Assembly: GCA_034435015.1 (NCBI GenBank)
Contig: DAOTYH010000045.1
Location: 62,001 to 126,000 of the forward strand
Direction of reading: 5' to 3'
Source: DAOTYH01 sp034435015
GTDB taxonomy: Bacteria > Chloroflexota > Anaerolineae > Aggregatilineales > UBA3940
Length of the DNA stretch: 64,000 bases
Below the pieces are notes generated by a model. It was given only the letters and a program-made list of their open reading frames with translations, had not been told where the DNA came from and ran no database searches. A program made the translations under genes and the position numbers. Of the stretch, positions 9,299-17,905 are shown piece after piece. Positions within the stretch are counted from its first letter, which is position 1. Each line of letters opens with the position of its first letter.

Positions 9299-10805
9299 TG
9301 GGGATATATTTCTCCTTGTTTGTCAAGCTTAATGTGCTTAGTATGCCCAGCATTGCACCTATATGAAGGTGTAGATTGGCGACATATAACTTATCTACCA
9401 ACTGGTGCACGCTCAGATGTACCCATGCTCCCAGTAGTCCTGCCGCAAGGAGGCGTTGCCACCCCTCCGCGCGGCGTGTTGCAAGCCATGTCTGCCAGAG
9501 TATGCTACACCACAGCACGGTATAGGCCAGAAGCCCAATTATACCCGTTTCGGCCAGTAAGTTCAGGTAGATGTTATGGGCATGCCCAAGCGGTTGCGGC
9601 CAGTTGAGCAGGGCATAAGCCGGATAGACAGGCTCATAGTTACCAAGGCCTACCCCAACCAACAGATGATAGCGTGCCATCTCCTCTGCCGCCTGCCAGT
9701 GAGCAAGCCGCTCCAGCACAGCATAGTTAGCCGGGTTAATATCCACCCCCCGTACATCAAACACCTGAACAAGCTCGGTAAATCCAGTCAGGCGGGAACT
9801 GATTGCACTGGGCAGTAGATTGAAGCGAAGGGCAAGCATCCCGAAGAGCATTGCACCGCCTGCCAGCGCAGCCCCCGCCCACGTTCTGCGCGGCAGAGCC
9901 AGCAACAGTGCCAGCATGGCTACCCCAAAGCCCATCCATGCCCCGCGTGACCATGACATGATCAGGGCGGCAAATAGCAACCCGCCAAGCACTATTGATC
10001 CAAGCAAAGGGAGCAGGCGGTAATGGATGATCGCCTGGATCAAATCCCTGCCATGCCGCCGAGCCTGCCAAGCCGCCCGAAGAGGCCCCCGCCAGTACAT
10101 CAATGCACCCAATGAGAGGGCTACAGCAATGGGAAGGATCAGCCCGATGAATCCCCCGTAGGGATTGGGTTGTTCAAACGTGCCGTAGGCGCGATAGAAG
10201 CGGTCGCCTAGGATGAGGAAATGTTCCGGCCCTTCTCCACGCAACCCAAACTGCCACACGCCGATCCCAGCTTGTAATGCGGCGGACAGCAGTAAGGAGC
10301 CGAGCACAAGCGGCCAGCGTCGTTTTTCTTCGTGATCAAGGATGATCCAGATGACCAGTAGAATCTCCACCCATTTGATCAATTCCTTAAGGGCATAGCC
10401 TATCGAGAGTGCACCAGGGAGGCTAAGACCGGCCGCACCGATAAAAATCAGCACAGGCAAGGTGAGCGGCGAATAAGGGATGCCAGGCCTGCGCCGCCGG
10501 ACAGCATGGGCCAGCCACGAGGCTAGGGTAACAATCAACGCGAGCTGGCCAAGATCGAGGGGGAGTTCTGGAACAAAATAGTCGGTTAGCGGCTTGGTAG
10601 GGCCAAGCACTAGCGCAACACCCAGCCCTACCAACGGATCAATTGTAGTCAGAGTGATCAGGATTATCGTCACCAGGCCGATGAGGCACCAGCTTAGCGG
10701 AAAGTATGCCAGAGCCAATCCTACAGCAATAGCTGAGGCGATCAATAAGGCTTGCTTCCATAGGAGTAGCTCCCCATCTGGTTTGGCCCAGTTAAGATTA
10801 ATCAC
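9264..10805 (-). CDS. O-antigen ligase/polymerase-like membrane protein
   Basis: An integral membrane protein (about 513 aa, about 11-12 hydrophobic segments) with the Wzy/WaaL-type periplasmic loop near the C-terminus: [10 protein letters not shown] followed by [20 protein letters not shown], where the H-N-x-Y-L-x-x-L-A-E-x-G-I-x-G pattern is the family hallmark. Such proteins polymerise glycan repeats or transfer glycan chains from a lipid carrier to an acceptor. The frame is open further upstream, to 10931, but that would lie inside the epimerase gene. I place the start at the GTG at 10805, which has GGAGA just upstream and overlaps the epimerase stop by 8 nt. It is one of two such proteins in the operon. 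Confidence 0.85.
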   Translation of the reverse strand: MINLNWAKPDGELLLWKQALLIASAIAVGLALAYFPLSWCLIGLVTIILITLTTIDPLVGLGVALVLGPTKPLTDYFVPELPLDLGQLALIVTLASWLAHAVRRRRPGIPYSPLTLPVLIFIGAAGLSLPGALSIGYALKELIKWVEILLVIWIILDHEEKRRWPLVLGSLLLSAALQAGIGVWQFGLRGEGPEHFLILGDRFYRAYGTFEQPNPYGGFIGLILPIAVALSLGALMYWRGPLRAAWQARRHGRDLIQAIIHYRLLPLLGSIVLGGLLFAALIMSWSRGAWMGFGVAMLALLLALPRRTWAGAALAGGAMLFGMLALRFNLLPSAISSRLTGFTELVQVFDVRGVDINPANYAVLERLAHWQAAEEMARYHLLVGVGLGNYEPVYPAYALLNWPQPLGHAHNIYLNLLAETGIIGLLAYTVLWCSILWQTWLATRRAEGWQRLLAAGLLGAWVHLSVHQLVDKLYVANLHLHIGAMLGILSTLSLTNKEKYIPSERHNRLHDLS

Positions 10806-11745
10806 TGCTCTCCATCTGCCTTCGGAAGTACTCAATGGTGCGTTGCAAGCCCTCACGGATGTCAACTGTTGGCTCCCAGCCAAGAATCCGCTTGGCCTTG
10901 CTAATGTCAGGACGGCGCGTCTGGGGATCACCCTGAATACGCATATCTGCTTGGATGATTGTCCCCGCCGTGTTGCCCGTCAGCTCGTTGATCAATTCAG
11001 CAAATTGCAAAATTGTCATCTCATGAGGGTTGCCGAGATTAACGGGTTCATTCTCATCTGACATCAGCAGGCGATATAGCCCCTCAATAAGATCATCCAC
11101 ATAGCAAAAACTGCGGGTCTGCAAGCCGTTGCCATGCACGGTGAGAGGCTCTCCGCGCAACGCCTGACCAACAAAGTTGGGCACAACCCGTCCGTCATCC
11201 AGACGCATACGAGGCCCGTAAGTGTTGAAGATACGAGCGATGCGCGTGTCTACACCGTGGTAACGGTGGTAAGCCATTGTCATCGCCTCAGCAAAACGTT
11301 TAGCCTCGTCATAGACGCCTCTTGGCCCGATGGGGTCTACATTCCCCCAATAGGTCTCTGGCTGGGGGTGCACCTGCGGGTCGCCGTATACCTCTGAGGT
11401 CGAGGCCAGCATAAAGCGTGCCCCTTTATCCTTAGCCAGCCCAAGTGCTTTATGTGTGCCCAAGGCTCCCACCTTGAGCGTCTGGATGGGGTATCTAAGG
11501 TAGTCTATAGGGCTGGCAGGAGAGGCGAAATGCAATACGGCGTCCAACTGCCCTTCGACGTAGATGTAGTTGGTAACGTCATGCTTGATGAAGAGAAATC
11601 GCTCATTGCCTGCTAGATGCTCGATGTTGCGTGTCGAGCCTGTCAGCAGGTTGTCCATGGCAATAACGGTATGCCCTTTTGAAAGCAGCTTGTCACACAG
11701 GTGTGAGCCTAGAAAGCCCGCCCCTCCTGTAATTAAAATGCGCAC
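10798..11745 (-). CDS. UDP-glucuronate decarboxylase-type NAD-dependent sugar epimerase/dehydratase
   Basis: A 315-aa short-chain dehydrogenase of the extended family. The NAD-binding loop is GGAGFLGSH at residues 7-15, the catalytic triad is TSEVYG plus YDEAK (Tyr-x3-Lys), and the segment [18 protein letters not shown] is highly characteristic of UDP-glucuronate decarboxylase (UXS), which makes UDP-xylose. The C-terminal RTRSF-like loop ([14 protein letters not shown]) is also as in UXS. It would supply UDP-xylose for the surface glycan made by this operon. Start is GTG, with GGAG 10 nt upstream. UDP-glucose 4-epimerase is less likely given the ASPASP motif. Confidence 0.85.
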   Translation of the reverse strand: MRILITGGAGFLGSHLCDKLLSKGHTVIAMDNLLTGSTRNIEHLAGNERFLFIKHDVTNYIYVEGQLDAVLHFASPASPIDYLRYPIQTLKVGALGTHKALGLAKDKGARFMLASTSEVYGDPQVHPQPETYWGNVDPIGPRGVYDEAKRFAEAMTMAYHRYHGVDTRIARIFNTYGPRMRLDDGRVVPNFVGQALRGEPLTVHGNGLQTRSFCYVDDLIEGLYRLLMSDENEPVNLGNPHEMTILQFAELINELTGNTAGTIIQADMRIQGDPQTRRPDISKAKRILGWEPTVDIREGLQRTIEYFRRQMESSD

Positions 11746-11808
11746 AGGTCTTCTACTCCATTCTCAGGCTTAGCTCGAAGTGTGGGGATTTTAGCCAGGA
11801 CAGCCTTC

Positions 11809-12348
11809 TCACGCCATGTTCTCTACCTGACGTTTCAGTTCTGTTTCGAAGATGTTATACGCGGCCTGTCCATACAGACAGAAGATCACCAGCTCTAGAG
11901 TCGTAGCCACGTGGCGCAGATGCTCAATAGCCTGCGAGAGCATGACACGGGCGCACTCTTCGATTGGATAACCGAAAACCCCGGTTGAGATGGCTGGGAA
12001 GGCAATAGATTTCAAGCCGTGCTTTTCTGCCAAGGCGAGGCTGGCACGGGTAGCACTGGCTAATTTTTGTTCGGCCTGCGGATCAGTTCCGTATGGGCCA
12101 ACAGCATGAATAACATAGCGGGCAGGCAGCCTGCCGCCGCCTGTGATCACAGCCTCTCCAACCGGGCATTCGCCGATCCGATCACATTCCTCTTGGATGG
12201 AAGGTCCCCCGCGTTGTCGGATCGCCCCTGCCACCCCGCTTCCTAGCAGGAGGAATTGATTAGCCGCGTTAACGATGGCATCAACCTTTAGCTCTGTGAT
12301 GTCGCCTTCAACTAACCGGAGTGTCCGTCCGCTGATTATGGTCTCCAT
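11809..12348 (-). CDS. Macro-domain (ADP-ribose-binding) protein
   Basis: About 179 aa, a stand-alone macro domain. Visible motifs are GDITELKVDAIVNAAN (substrate loop start), GVAGAIRQRGG and FPAISTGVFGYP (second loop). Macro domains bind ADP-ribose and often hydrolyse ADP-ribosyl or O-acetyl-ADP-ribose groups. The frame is open to 12363, but the ATG at 12348 has GAGGAGG 6 nt upstream and is the better start; it still overlaps the end of the upstream membrane-protein gene by 41 nt. Its place between polysaccharide genes is unexplained; it may simply share the transcript. Confidence 0.88.
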   Translation of the reverse strand: METIISGRTLRLVEGDITELKVDAIVNAANQFLLLGSGVAGAIRQRGGPSIQEECDRIGECPVGEAVITGGGRLPARYVIHAVGPYGTDPQAEQKLASATRASLALAEKHGLKSIAFPAISTGVFGYPIEECARVMLSQAIEHLRHVATTLELVIFCLYGQAAYNIFETELKRQVENMA

Positions 12349-15300
12349 GCGCAGCCTCCTCACCTAACTGGTGCATCAGCCCCAGTGTCATGAAGAAGAT
12401 AAAGGCCAAGTCAATCACAAAATGGACTTCATCAACCATCCCATGGGCGACAAATGCCGCCATGCCGCCCGCCAGCCCAACTGCCAGCGCCCTCGCGTCC
12501 GGGCTGAGTTCTTTCAAGCGTTGCTGTGTAGTCAGAGCCAAGCGCCAGAAGGCAACCTGTATCCAGATACCTGCCGCTAACCCCAGAATACCCAACCTGA
12601 CCCAGTAATTGAGAAGGAAGTTGTGGGGCTGACTGAGATCAGGCTGTTGCCATGCGCTCGGCAGAATGTAACGCCCTCGATACTGGTATAGGAATTGGTC
12701 CAGCCCTACGCCGGTGAGGGGATGGTCACGCAGCATCCGCAATGTGCTCTGCCATAGTTGCAATCGGAAGAAACTGGAACTTGTACCGCCGCTGAAGTCA
12801 AAGAGGTTACTGAAGCGGGGCAACTGGGAGAGCGGAATGAGGGCCAGCACCTCCAGCAATATACCTATTCCGACAACAATCAACCCGGCCCGTCCGGCCC
12901 ACAAAATGATGACCAAGCCTAATCCAGCCGGTAAGCCTAACAGTATCCCCCCACGCGAGGTTGTCAGGCCGACTGCAACCAGCATCAGTATACCGGCTGA
13001 TCCATACAACCAGCGACGCCGATTATCCCTGCTGATTAGGACGATTGCGGCAGTAATCGGGAGCAGGCGTCCCATGAAGAGGGCGGCGTTATTGCATGTC
13101 CCAAACACACTCCGGAGGCAGACAAAGCCCTGAATGGCTGTTACATCGTTAGCAAACTGGTAGAAACCGTATAGGGCTACAATTGTGCCCGTCAGGATCA
13201 GCAGATCAACGATACGCCACCGCTCACGCCATGACAACGGCATGGTTCTCAGGACAAGGTACATAACAACCGGCTCAAGCACCATCTGACGCAGTTCAGT
13301 AATGGCCACCCCCACCAGTTCGGCCCAACTAAGCGAAATGATCGCCAACCCGACGAACAGTGTGACAGCCTTGTCAAGCCCCGTCATATGACCCCACAGG
13401 TCACGCGGGCTTGACCACCCCTTTTCGCGCCTCTCTGCGACGATGCGAATGCCCCACGCCAGCAAAGTCAACAGGCTGGTCACCTCGACCATACTGAAGG
13501 CTCGATCAAACAGGGGTCTAGGTAACAGATAGTAGGGGGTAAAGGCCATCATCAGCGCAAGCCCAATGCTGGGTCTGGCATAGATCAGCAGGAAGAGAAT
13601 CACAAGGGCTATCAGCGTCAGCAGAAGCCATGGGGAGAAGTAGAATATGCCAGCCGTCAGGGCGGTGATCACCAATGAGGGGCCGTCGCCCATACGTCGT
13701 AACAGGTTAGGCAGGAGGCCTCCCCATGTCAGCGCCGCCCCTGCCCAGACAGCCAGTGCCGCTCCAGCCGAAAGCAGGAGATGGACGAACTCCCCTGTAT
13801 GGGAGGACAGCCATTTGCCCGCCCCGTTGAGTGCGGCCATCCAAGCCAGTCTGCGCCCTACTCTGATCGCCAAGCCGGTCAGAGCGGTTGCCAGCACCAG
13901 AAGCCCTCCGGCCAGCCGGTCGTAACGGCCTGTATCTATCTTTGACCCAACCGCAAAGCCGACCAGCGCCCATTGGTCCCATCCGCGCTCTGCCTCGATA
14001 TGGGCTGTGTGCGGACTGGAAGGGTCGAGGTTGTCTGCAATGACCAGCGTTTCGATATGAGGCATGTAATCCGGTGAGGTCAAGACAAGGTAGGCGCCTC
14101 GTTCATCCTGCGGTAACACAGAAGACGGCTGTCCATCCACCGTGACGTACAAGTAGGCGCGGTAGTTGTCACGTCGGACGATCACGGCCAAGCTGTCACC
14201 TACGAAAGGTACATCTACAACACTGTTACCGCTCTGGCTGAAATCCGCCCCCAGCTCCGAAAACTCCCACTCTCCGCTGTAACGGACTAGGTCGTTAGCC
14301 GCCGGATAGATACCCGGCCACAGAACGGTGTTAAAAAGGACGGCTTGGGACCGAATCACGTCGGCGGTTGGGGATAGAGTTCCGTCCTGTTGGCGCAATG
14401 CGAACCCCCAACGCGGGTCATCAGGGGGGGCGTTGGGTTGCCAATTCTCAAGGATCAGCGCCCCGGCCCATGGCCACTCAGTCAAAGCCCGCTGGTAGGC
14501 GGCCAGTGTCCAGGAAGCCTGTACCTCTAACGGGGTCTGCCCCCACAGTGAAGGACGGCCCTCCCAGCCGTTAGGCAGGGAGTTCCACCCAAAATGGCTG
14601 GCCCACAGCGGCTTACTGCTGTCTCCATGACGTTCCATCTCCTGTCGTAGCAAGAGAAAGCGCGAGAAATTGAGCAGATTGGCATCCACACGCCGATCAT
14701 CCGGTCCACTGTCAAACCCATACGGCTTGCCCGCTACCCCGTCGAAGAAAGGAGCCGCTCCGTTCTCATATAGGGCGCGTAGATAAAGTACGTCACTGAG
14801 ATTGTCAGGGCCGGCCTCAATGGTGGGCGCCAGACCGGCAGTCAGTACCAGCGCATCAGGGTCAGCGGCGTGGATGGCTGTATAGGCGGCCTCAAGCAGG
14901 GCGGCATACTCAACTGCGCTGGGTGTGCGTCCTCCCCATCCTGTGGAGAGATTAGGCTCATCCCAAATCTGATAAACGTCAATTTGATCCCCATACCGCC
15001 CAGCCAGTGCCGCCGCAAAAGCGCTAAAGGCATCCGGATTGTCCGGAGGTGCTGTCGGTTCTGGGGCCGCCCAGGCCGGCGAACGCCACAACACCGCCGC
15101 CAGCCGCAGGTTGCGTTTGCTTGTCTCGCGGACGATAGCATCATAGGCAACCCAGTCATACTGGCCGGGGCGCGATTCGATAGTATCCCATGCGAAGACT
15201 TGGCGTACCCACACAAATCCGGTCTGGGCGATCAAGTCGAGGTTTTCGGTCAATGCGTCTGGCCCGTATTGCGTCAGTTCGACATTGACACCCAAAACCG

Positions 15301-15457
15301 GCTGGCGGGGCGGCAGGCTACGATCAGGGATGCCGTCTAATGCCCCGCGCAGGCGAACCTGCCGGGCAGAGAGAACAGCTCCAGCCCCTAAGGCGCTTAG
15401 CAAAGCTCCTATTAGGAGCAGGATCGTTGTGAGGCGGCGTACAAGATCATCTTTCAT
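12308..15457 (-). CDS. Degenerate GH-A-like domain fused to an O-antigen-ligase-like membrane domain
   Basis: A 1049-aa protein with one N-terminal membrane anchor (about 9-30), a clan GH-A-like TIM barrel (about 55-375), a beta-rich domain (about 395-500) and about 11-12 hydrophobic segments (515-1035) ending in a Wzy/WaaL-type loop (GVGLDQFLYQYR, then QPHNFLLNYWVRLGILGL). In GH39/GH5-type barrels the acid/base is in W-N-E-P and the nucleophile in T-E-F-G-W. Here the first reads WDEPN (Glu 167 kept, Asn to Asp at 166) and the second reads ASHFGW (His 288 in place of Glu). Hydrolase activity is therefore doubtful and the domain may bind glycan instead. The ATG overlaps the upstream lipoprotein gene by 4 nt (ATGA). 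The ligase domain assignment is moderately sure; what is transferred is unknown. Confidence 0.75.
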   Translation of the reverse strand: MKDDLVRRLTTILLLIGALLSALGAGAVLSARQVRLRGALDGIPDRSLPPRQPVLGVNVELTQYGPDALTENLDLIAQTGFVWVRQVFAWDTIESRPGQYDWVAYDAIVRETSKRNLRLAAVLWRSPAWAAPEPTAPPDNPDAFSAFAAALAGRYGDQIDVYQIWDEPNLSTGWGGRTPSAVEYAALLEAAYTAIHAADPDALVLTAGLAPTIEAGPDNLSDVLYLRALYENGAAPFFDGVAGKPYGFDSGPDDRRVDANLLNFSRFLLLRQEMERHGDSSKPLWASHFGWNSLPNGWEGRPSLWGQTPLEVQASWTLAAYQRALTEWPWAGALILENWQPNAPPDDPRWGFALRQQDGTLSPTADVIRSQAVLFNTVLWPGIYPAANDLVRYSGEWEFSELGADFSQSGNSVVDVPFVGDSLAVIVRRDNYRAYLYVTVDGQPSSVLPQDERGAYLVLTSPDYMPHIETLVIADNLDPSSPHTAHIEAERGWDQWALVGFAVGSKIDTGRYDRLAGGLLVLATALTGLAIRVGRRLAWMAALNGAGKWLSSHTGEFVHLLLSAGAALAVWAGAALTWGGLLPNLLRRMGDGPSLVITALTAGIFYFSPWLLLTLIALVILFLLIYARPSIGLALMMAFTPYYLLPRPLFDRAFSMVEVTSLLTLLAWGIRIVAERREKGWSSPRDLWGHMTGLDKAVTLFVGLAIISLSWAELVGVAITELRQMVLEPVVMYLVLRTMPLSWRERWRIVDLLILTGTIVALYGFYQFANDVTAIQGFVCLRSVFGTCNNAALFMGRLLPITAAIVLISRDNRRRWLYGSAGILMLVAVGLTTSRGGILLGLPAGLGLVIILWAGRAGLIVVGIGILLEVLALIPLSQLPRFSNLFDFSGGTSSSFFRLQLWQSTLRMLRDHPLTGVGLDQFLYQYRGRYILPSAWQQPDLSQPHNFLLNYWVRLGILGLAAGIWIQVAFWRLALTTQQRLKELSPDARALAVGLAGGMAAFVAHGMVDEVHFVIDLAFIFFMTLGLMHQLGEEAAHGDHNQRTDTPVS

Positions 15458-17172
15458 GGCGCCCAGCGAGGACTACTGCTCAGCCCATCTTGGGTTAACT
15501 GCTGAGCCAACCCGGTGACTACATCAACCAAATACAGGTTGCCCTGATAGATCAACGCGATCTGGCGTCCATCCGGCGACCAAGCGGGGGGCCATGTGTC
15601 GCTGGGGCGCAGACCGGGCTTGTCTTCTGGCGGGAAGATCACCCTCCTGTTACTGCCGTCGCGATCCATTACTACAAGCCGGTATTGGCTGACCACACTG
15701 TTGAGGGGCTGGATGGCTTGAAAGAAGGCAAGACTAAACTCTAAGGGGGTGTCCTCAGCCCTGACCGTTGGAGAGAACTGGGGGTTAGCCCACATGCCTG
15801 CCTGCGAAACCACATCCACTGTATACCCCCCTCGAAAAGGGGCGATGGTCAAGTTAAATACTGGGCTGTCCTCCGGCGCTTCTGCCCCGACCGGAGGCCC
15901 GTGTGAAGTCGTGGCGAGCATCTGCCCGTCTGGAGACCAGCTCAGGCTGGGCCGCCAGACAAAATCATAGGCATTACGTGGCGCAAAAGAGAGAAGCGTG
16001 AGGCGCTCGTAAGCGTCAAGCAGAGATGCGGGATAGGTTGCTTCTTCAGGTGTGGGCGTAATCTCTTCGCTGTCTCCCTCCGAGCCTGAGGGCATTGGCA
16101 GAAGTACTCCGACTGCATCAGGTTGTGCCCAGCCAATGGTTACCCCATCGGGCGAGAAGGCAAAAGAAGTCCCATACCAGCCGTAGATACCGCCGCTGGA
16201 AGGCTCAAGCAGGAGAGTCTCACGTGTCACAGCACCGTTGGCGCTGATCTGGGCATACCACAGGTCATTATTGGCCTGCCAGCCGGGGAAACTCAGACGA
16301 GGCTCGGCAGTTGAGTAGATGATGGCGCGCTCCGAGCCGGGTACCCAGTCTGCATAGAGGATATTATCGAGATCAAGGCGAACCGGCTCGCTGGCAGGGT
16401 CAGTTGTATCAAAGATGACCCATAGCGTGTTGAACGGCCCCTGCCCGGCTGGCGTGCTTTGAGGCGATGCAGTTGCCAGTCCCCCCTGCTCGGCTGAAGC
16501 TTGGGTCAGGGAGCGTGTAAAGAGCAGTCTTTTGCCATCCGGAGAGAGCTGGAAAACACGCCCGTCAAGGCCCCCGTCCAGAGTCAAGGGGCGCCGGTTG
16601 GCGCTGTTCTGGCGCATGATCCAAGCATTACCGCCAGAGATATAAACCAGCGTGCCGTTGACTGTGACGGTAGGTAGTGCTCCTTGACTGCCCACCATGA
16701 TTACCTCGTTCTGCGGAGGTGTGATTAAGACGCGCCGGACTTCACTGCGTGAAACCTCATTTCCATCCTGATAAATGATACGATAGGTAACTTCAGCTAC
16801 CCCATTCACACCGGCCTGCAGCAGACGGCTCTCGCCGGCTGGTAGACTATCGTTCAGAGTAGTTAGGCGCTCAAAGGGAACAACTTCCTGTACTACTGTG
16901 ATCTCTTCGGTCACACGCACGACTGTGATGGTCATGCCATCGAGGACGCGGGTATAGCCGGGCGGGTTAACCTGATCAAGCTCGCTCAGCGTAATGCCAG
17001 TCTGCCTCAGCACGTCATCAACGGTAGCCGCTGGACTGGCCATGACCACTCGTGAAGAGCCGTCAGCCACAACAGTCACCATTAGACTGTCTGTATTGGC
17101 GACTCCGCAGCCAGTCAGTGCCAGCAATGATACAAATGGAGCTAGCAGTAAGAGTGTAAACAGCCTCTGCAT
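15454..17172 (-). CDS. Lipoprotein with DUF348/G5-like N-terminus and beta-propeller (PD40/TolB-like)
   Basis: About 572 aa from the ATG at 17172. The signal peptide ends in the lipobox ALTGC, so the protein is probably lipid-anchored on the outer face of the membrane. Residues about 25-85 look like a DUF348 domain (VVADGSSRVVMASPAATVD) and about 85-160 like a G5 domain, a pair seen in resuscitation-factor-like cell-wall proteins. The rest holds repeated WSPDGQ/SPDGKR motifs of a TolB-type beta-propeller (at least six blades visible). A TTG start at 17208 has a better ribosome site (GGAGAG) but lies in the loop of the hairpin at 17189-17231, so I prefer the ATG. First gene of the surface operon; overlaps the next gene by 4 nt. 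Confidence 0.75.
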   Translation of the reverse strand: MQRLFTLLLLAPFVSLLALTGCGVANTDSLMVTVVADGSSRVVMASPAATVDDVLRQTGITLSELDQVNPPGYTRVLDGMTITVVRVTEEITVVQEVVPFERLTTLNDSLPAGESRLLQAGVNGVAEVTYRIIYQDGNEVSRSEVRRVLITPPQNEVIMVGSQGALPTVTVNGTLVYISGGNAWIMRQNSANRRPLTLDGGLDGRVFQLSPDGKRLLFTRSLTQASAEQGGLATASPQSTPAGQGPFNTLWVIFDTTDPASEPVRLDLDNILYADWVPGSERAIIYSTAEPRLSFPGWQANNDLWYAQISANGAVTRETLLLEPSSGGIYGWYGTSFAFSPDGVTIGWAQPDAVGVLLPMPSGSEGDSEEITPTPEEATYPASLLDAYERLTLLSFAPRNAYDFVWRPSLSWSPDGQMLATTSHGPPVGAEAPEDSPVFNLTIAPFRGGYTVDVVSQAGMWANPQFSPTVRAEDTPLEFSLAFFQAIQPLNSVVSQYRLVVMDRDGSNRRVIFPPEDKPGLRPSDTWPPAWSPDGRQIALIYQGNLYLVDVVTGLAQQLTQDGLSSSPRWAP

Positions 17173-17188
17173 GGGAGCGAATGTATCA

Positions 17189-17231
17189 CGGCCCGAAGTG
17201 GACAGCAAATAACTCTCTCCACTTCGGGCCG
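17189..17231 (-). terminator. Hairpin after lutC
   Basis: Perfect 14-bp inverted repeat (17189-17202 with 17218-17231), 15-nt loop, beginning 15 nt after the lutC stop on the minus strand. No long T-tract follows, so it may be a weak terminator or a processing/attenuation hairpin separating the lut genes from the lipoprotein gene. Confidence 0.6.
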
Positions 17232-17245
17232 CATGCTTCTAGCTT

Positions 17246-17905
17246 CTAGCCCCACACAATGATGATCAACTCACGGGGGCCGTGGACGCCCAGTGTGAGG
17301 GTCTGCTCAATATCGGCAGTGCGGCTTGGGCCGCTGATAAAAACCAAATTACTGCTCTCGCGGACATGCGCAGAGGCCCCTCCCTGTGCATCAAGCTTCT
17401 CAAAATAACTGCGCATGTCGGGCAGGATGCGTTCGGCGGGCAACAACGCAACATGGGTGGGGGGAAGCAAAGAAGCGAGCTGTGAACGCCTTGCACCACT
17501 CCGTACGATAATCGTTCCTGTATCAGCCAGCCCAGCTTCTGCCCCTGTCAGACCTGCGGGGATGTTCGCCAACTCAGATGGAGAGCCGCTGTGAGCTACT
17601 TCTATGCCAGCTCGGCTAAGCCCTTCTGGAAGCCCTTCACAGCCTATCTCGTCCCATTCCCATGCGAACAGGCGTTGCCAGCCTCGTTCCTGACATAGTG
17701 ATATAACGCTCTCAACGGCCTCACGCGCTGTAGCAACCCGTAGCACGCGGCCAGAGAGCTTTTCGACTTCAGTGATGAACTCATCTACGCCGCCCGAAGA
17801 GCGAGGCACAGCAAGGGAGGGGTGCTCCGGACTGGAGGCGGGAAGCAGTGCGGTTTTTACCGCTGTACGGATGGTATGAAGAATATGTCCACGTGAATCA
17901 GCCAT
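17246..17905 (-). CDS. lutC: LUD-domain protein, LutC-like
   Basis: 219 aa from the ATG at 17905, which overlaps the lutB stop by 8 nt (an upstream extension in frame lies inside lutB). The LUD fold segments visible are TGAEAGLADTGTIIVRSG and LLPPTHVALLPAERILPDM, followed by SGPSRTADIEQTLTLGVHGP, closely matching the LutC C-terminus. LutABC forms a membrane-associated iron-sulphur complex that oxidises L-lactate to pyruvate in Bacillus. Third gene of the lutABC operon. Confidence 0.88.
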   Translation of the reverse strand: MADSRGHILHTIRTAVKTALLPASSPEHPSLAVPRSSGGVDEFITEVEKLSGRVLRVATAREAVESVISLCQERGWQRLFAWEWDEIGCEGLPEGLSRAGIEVAHSGSPSELANIPAGLTGAEAGLADTGTIIVRSGARRSQLASLLPPTHVALLPAERILPDMRSYFEKLDAQGGASAHVRESSNLVFISGPSRTADIEQTLTLGVHGPRELIIIVWG

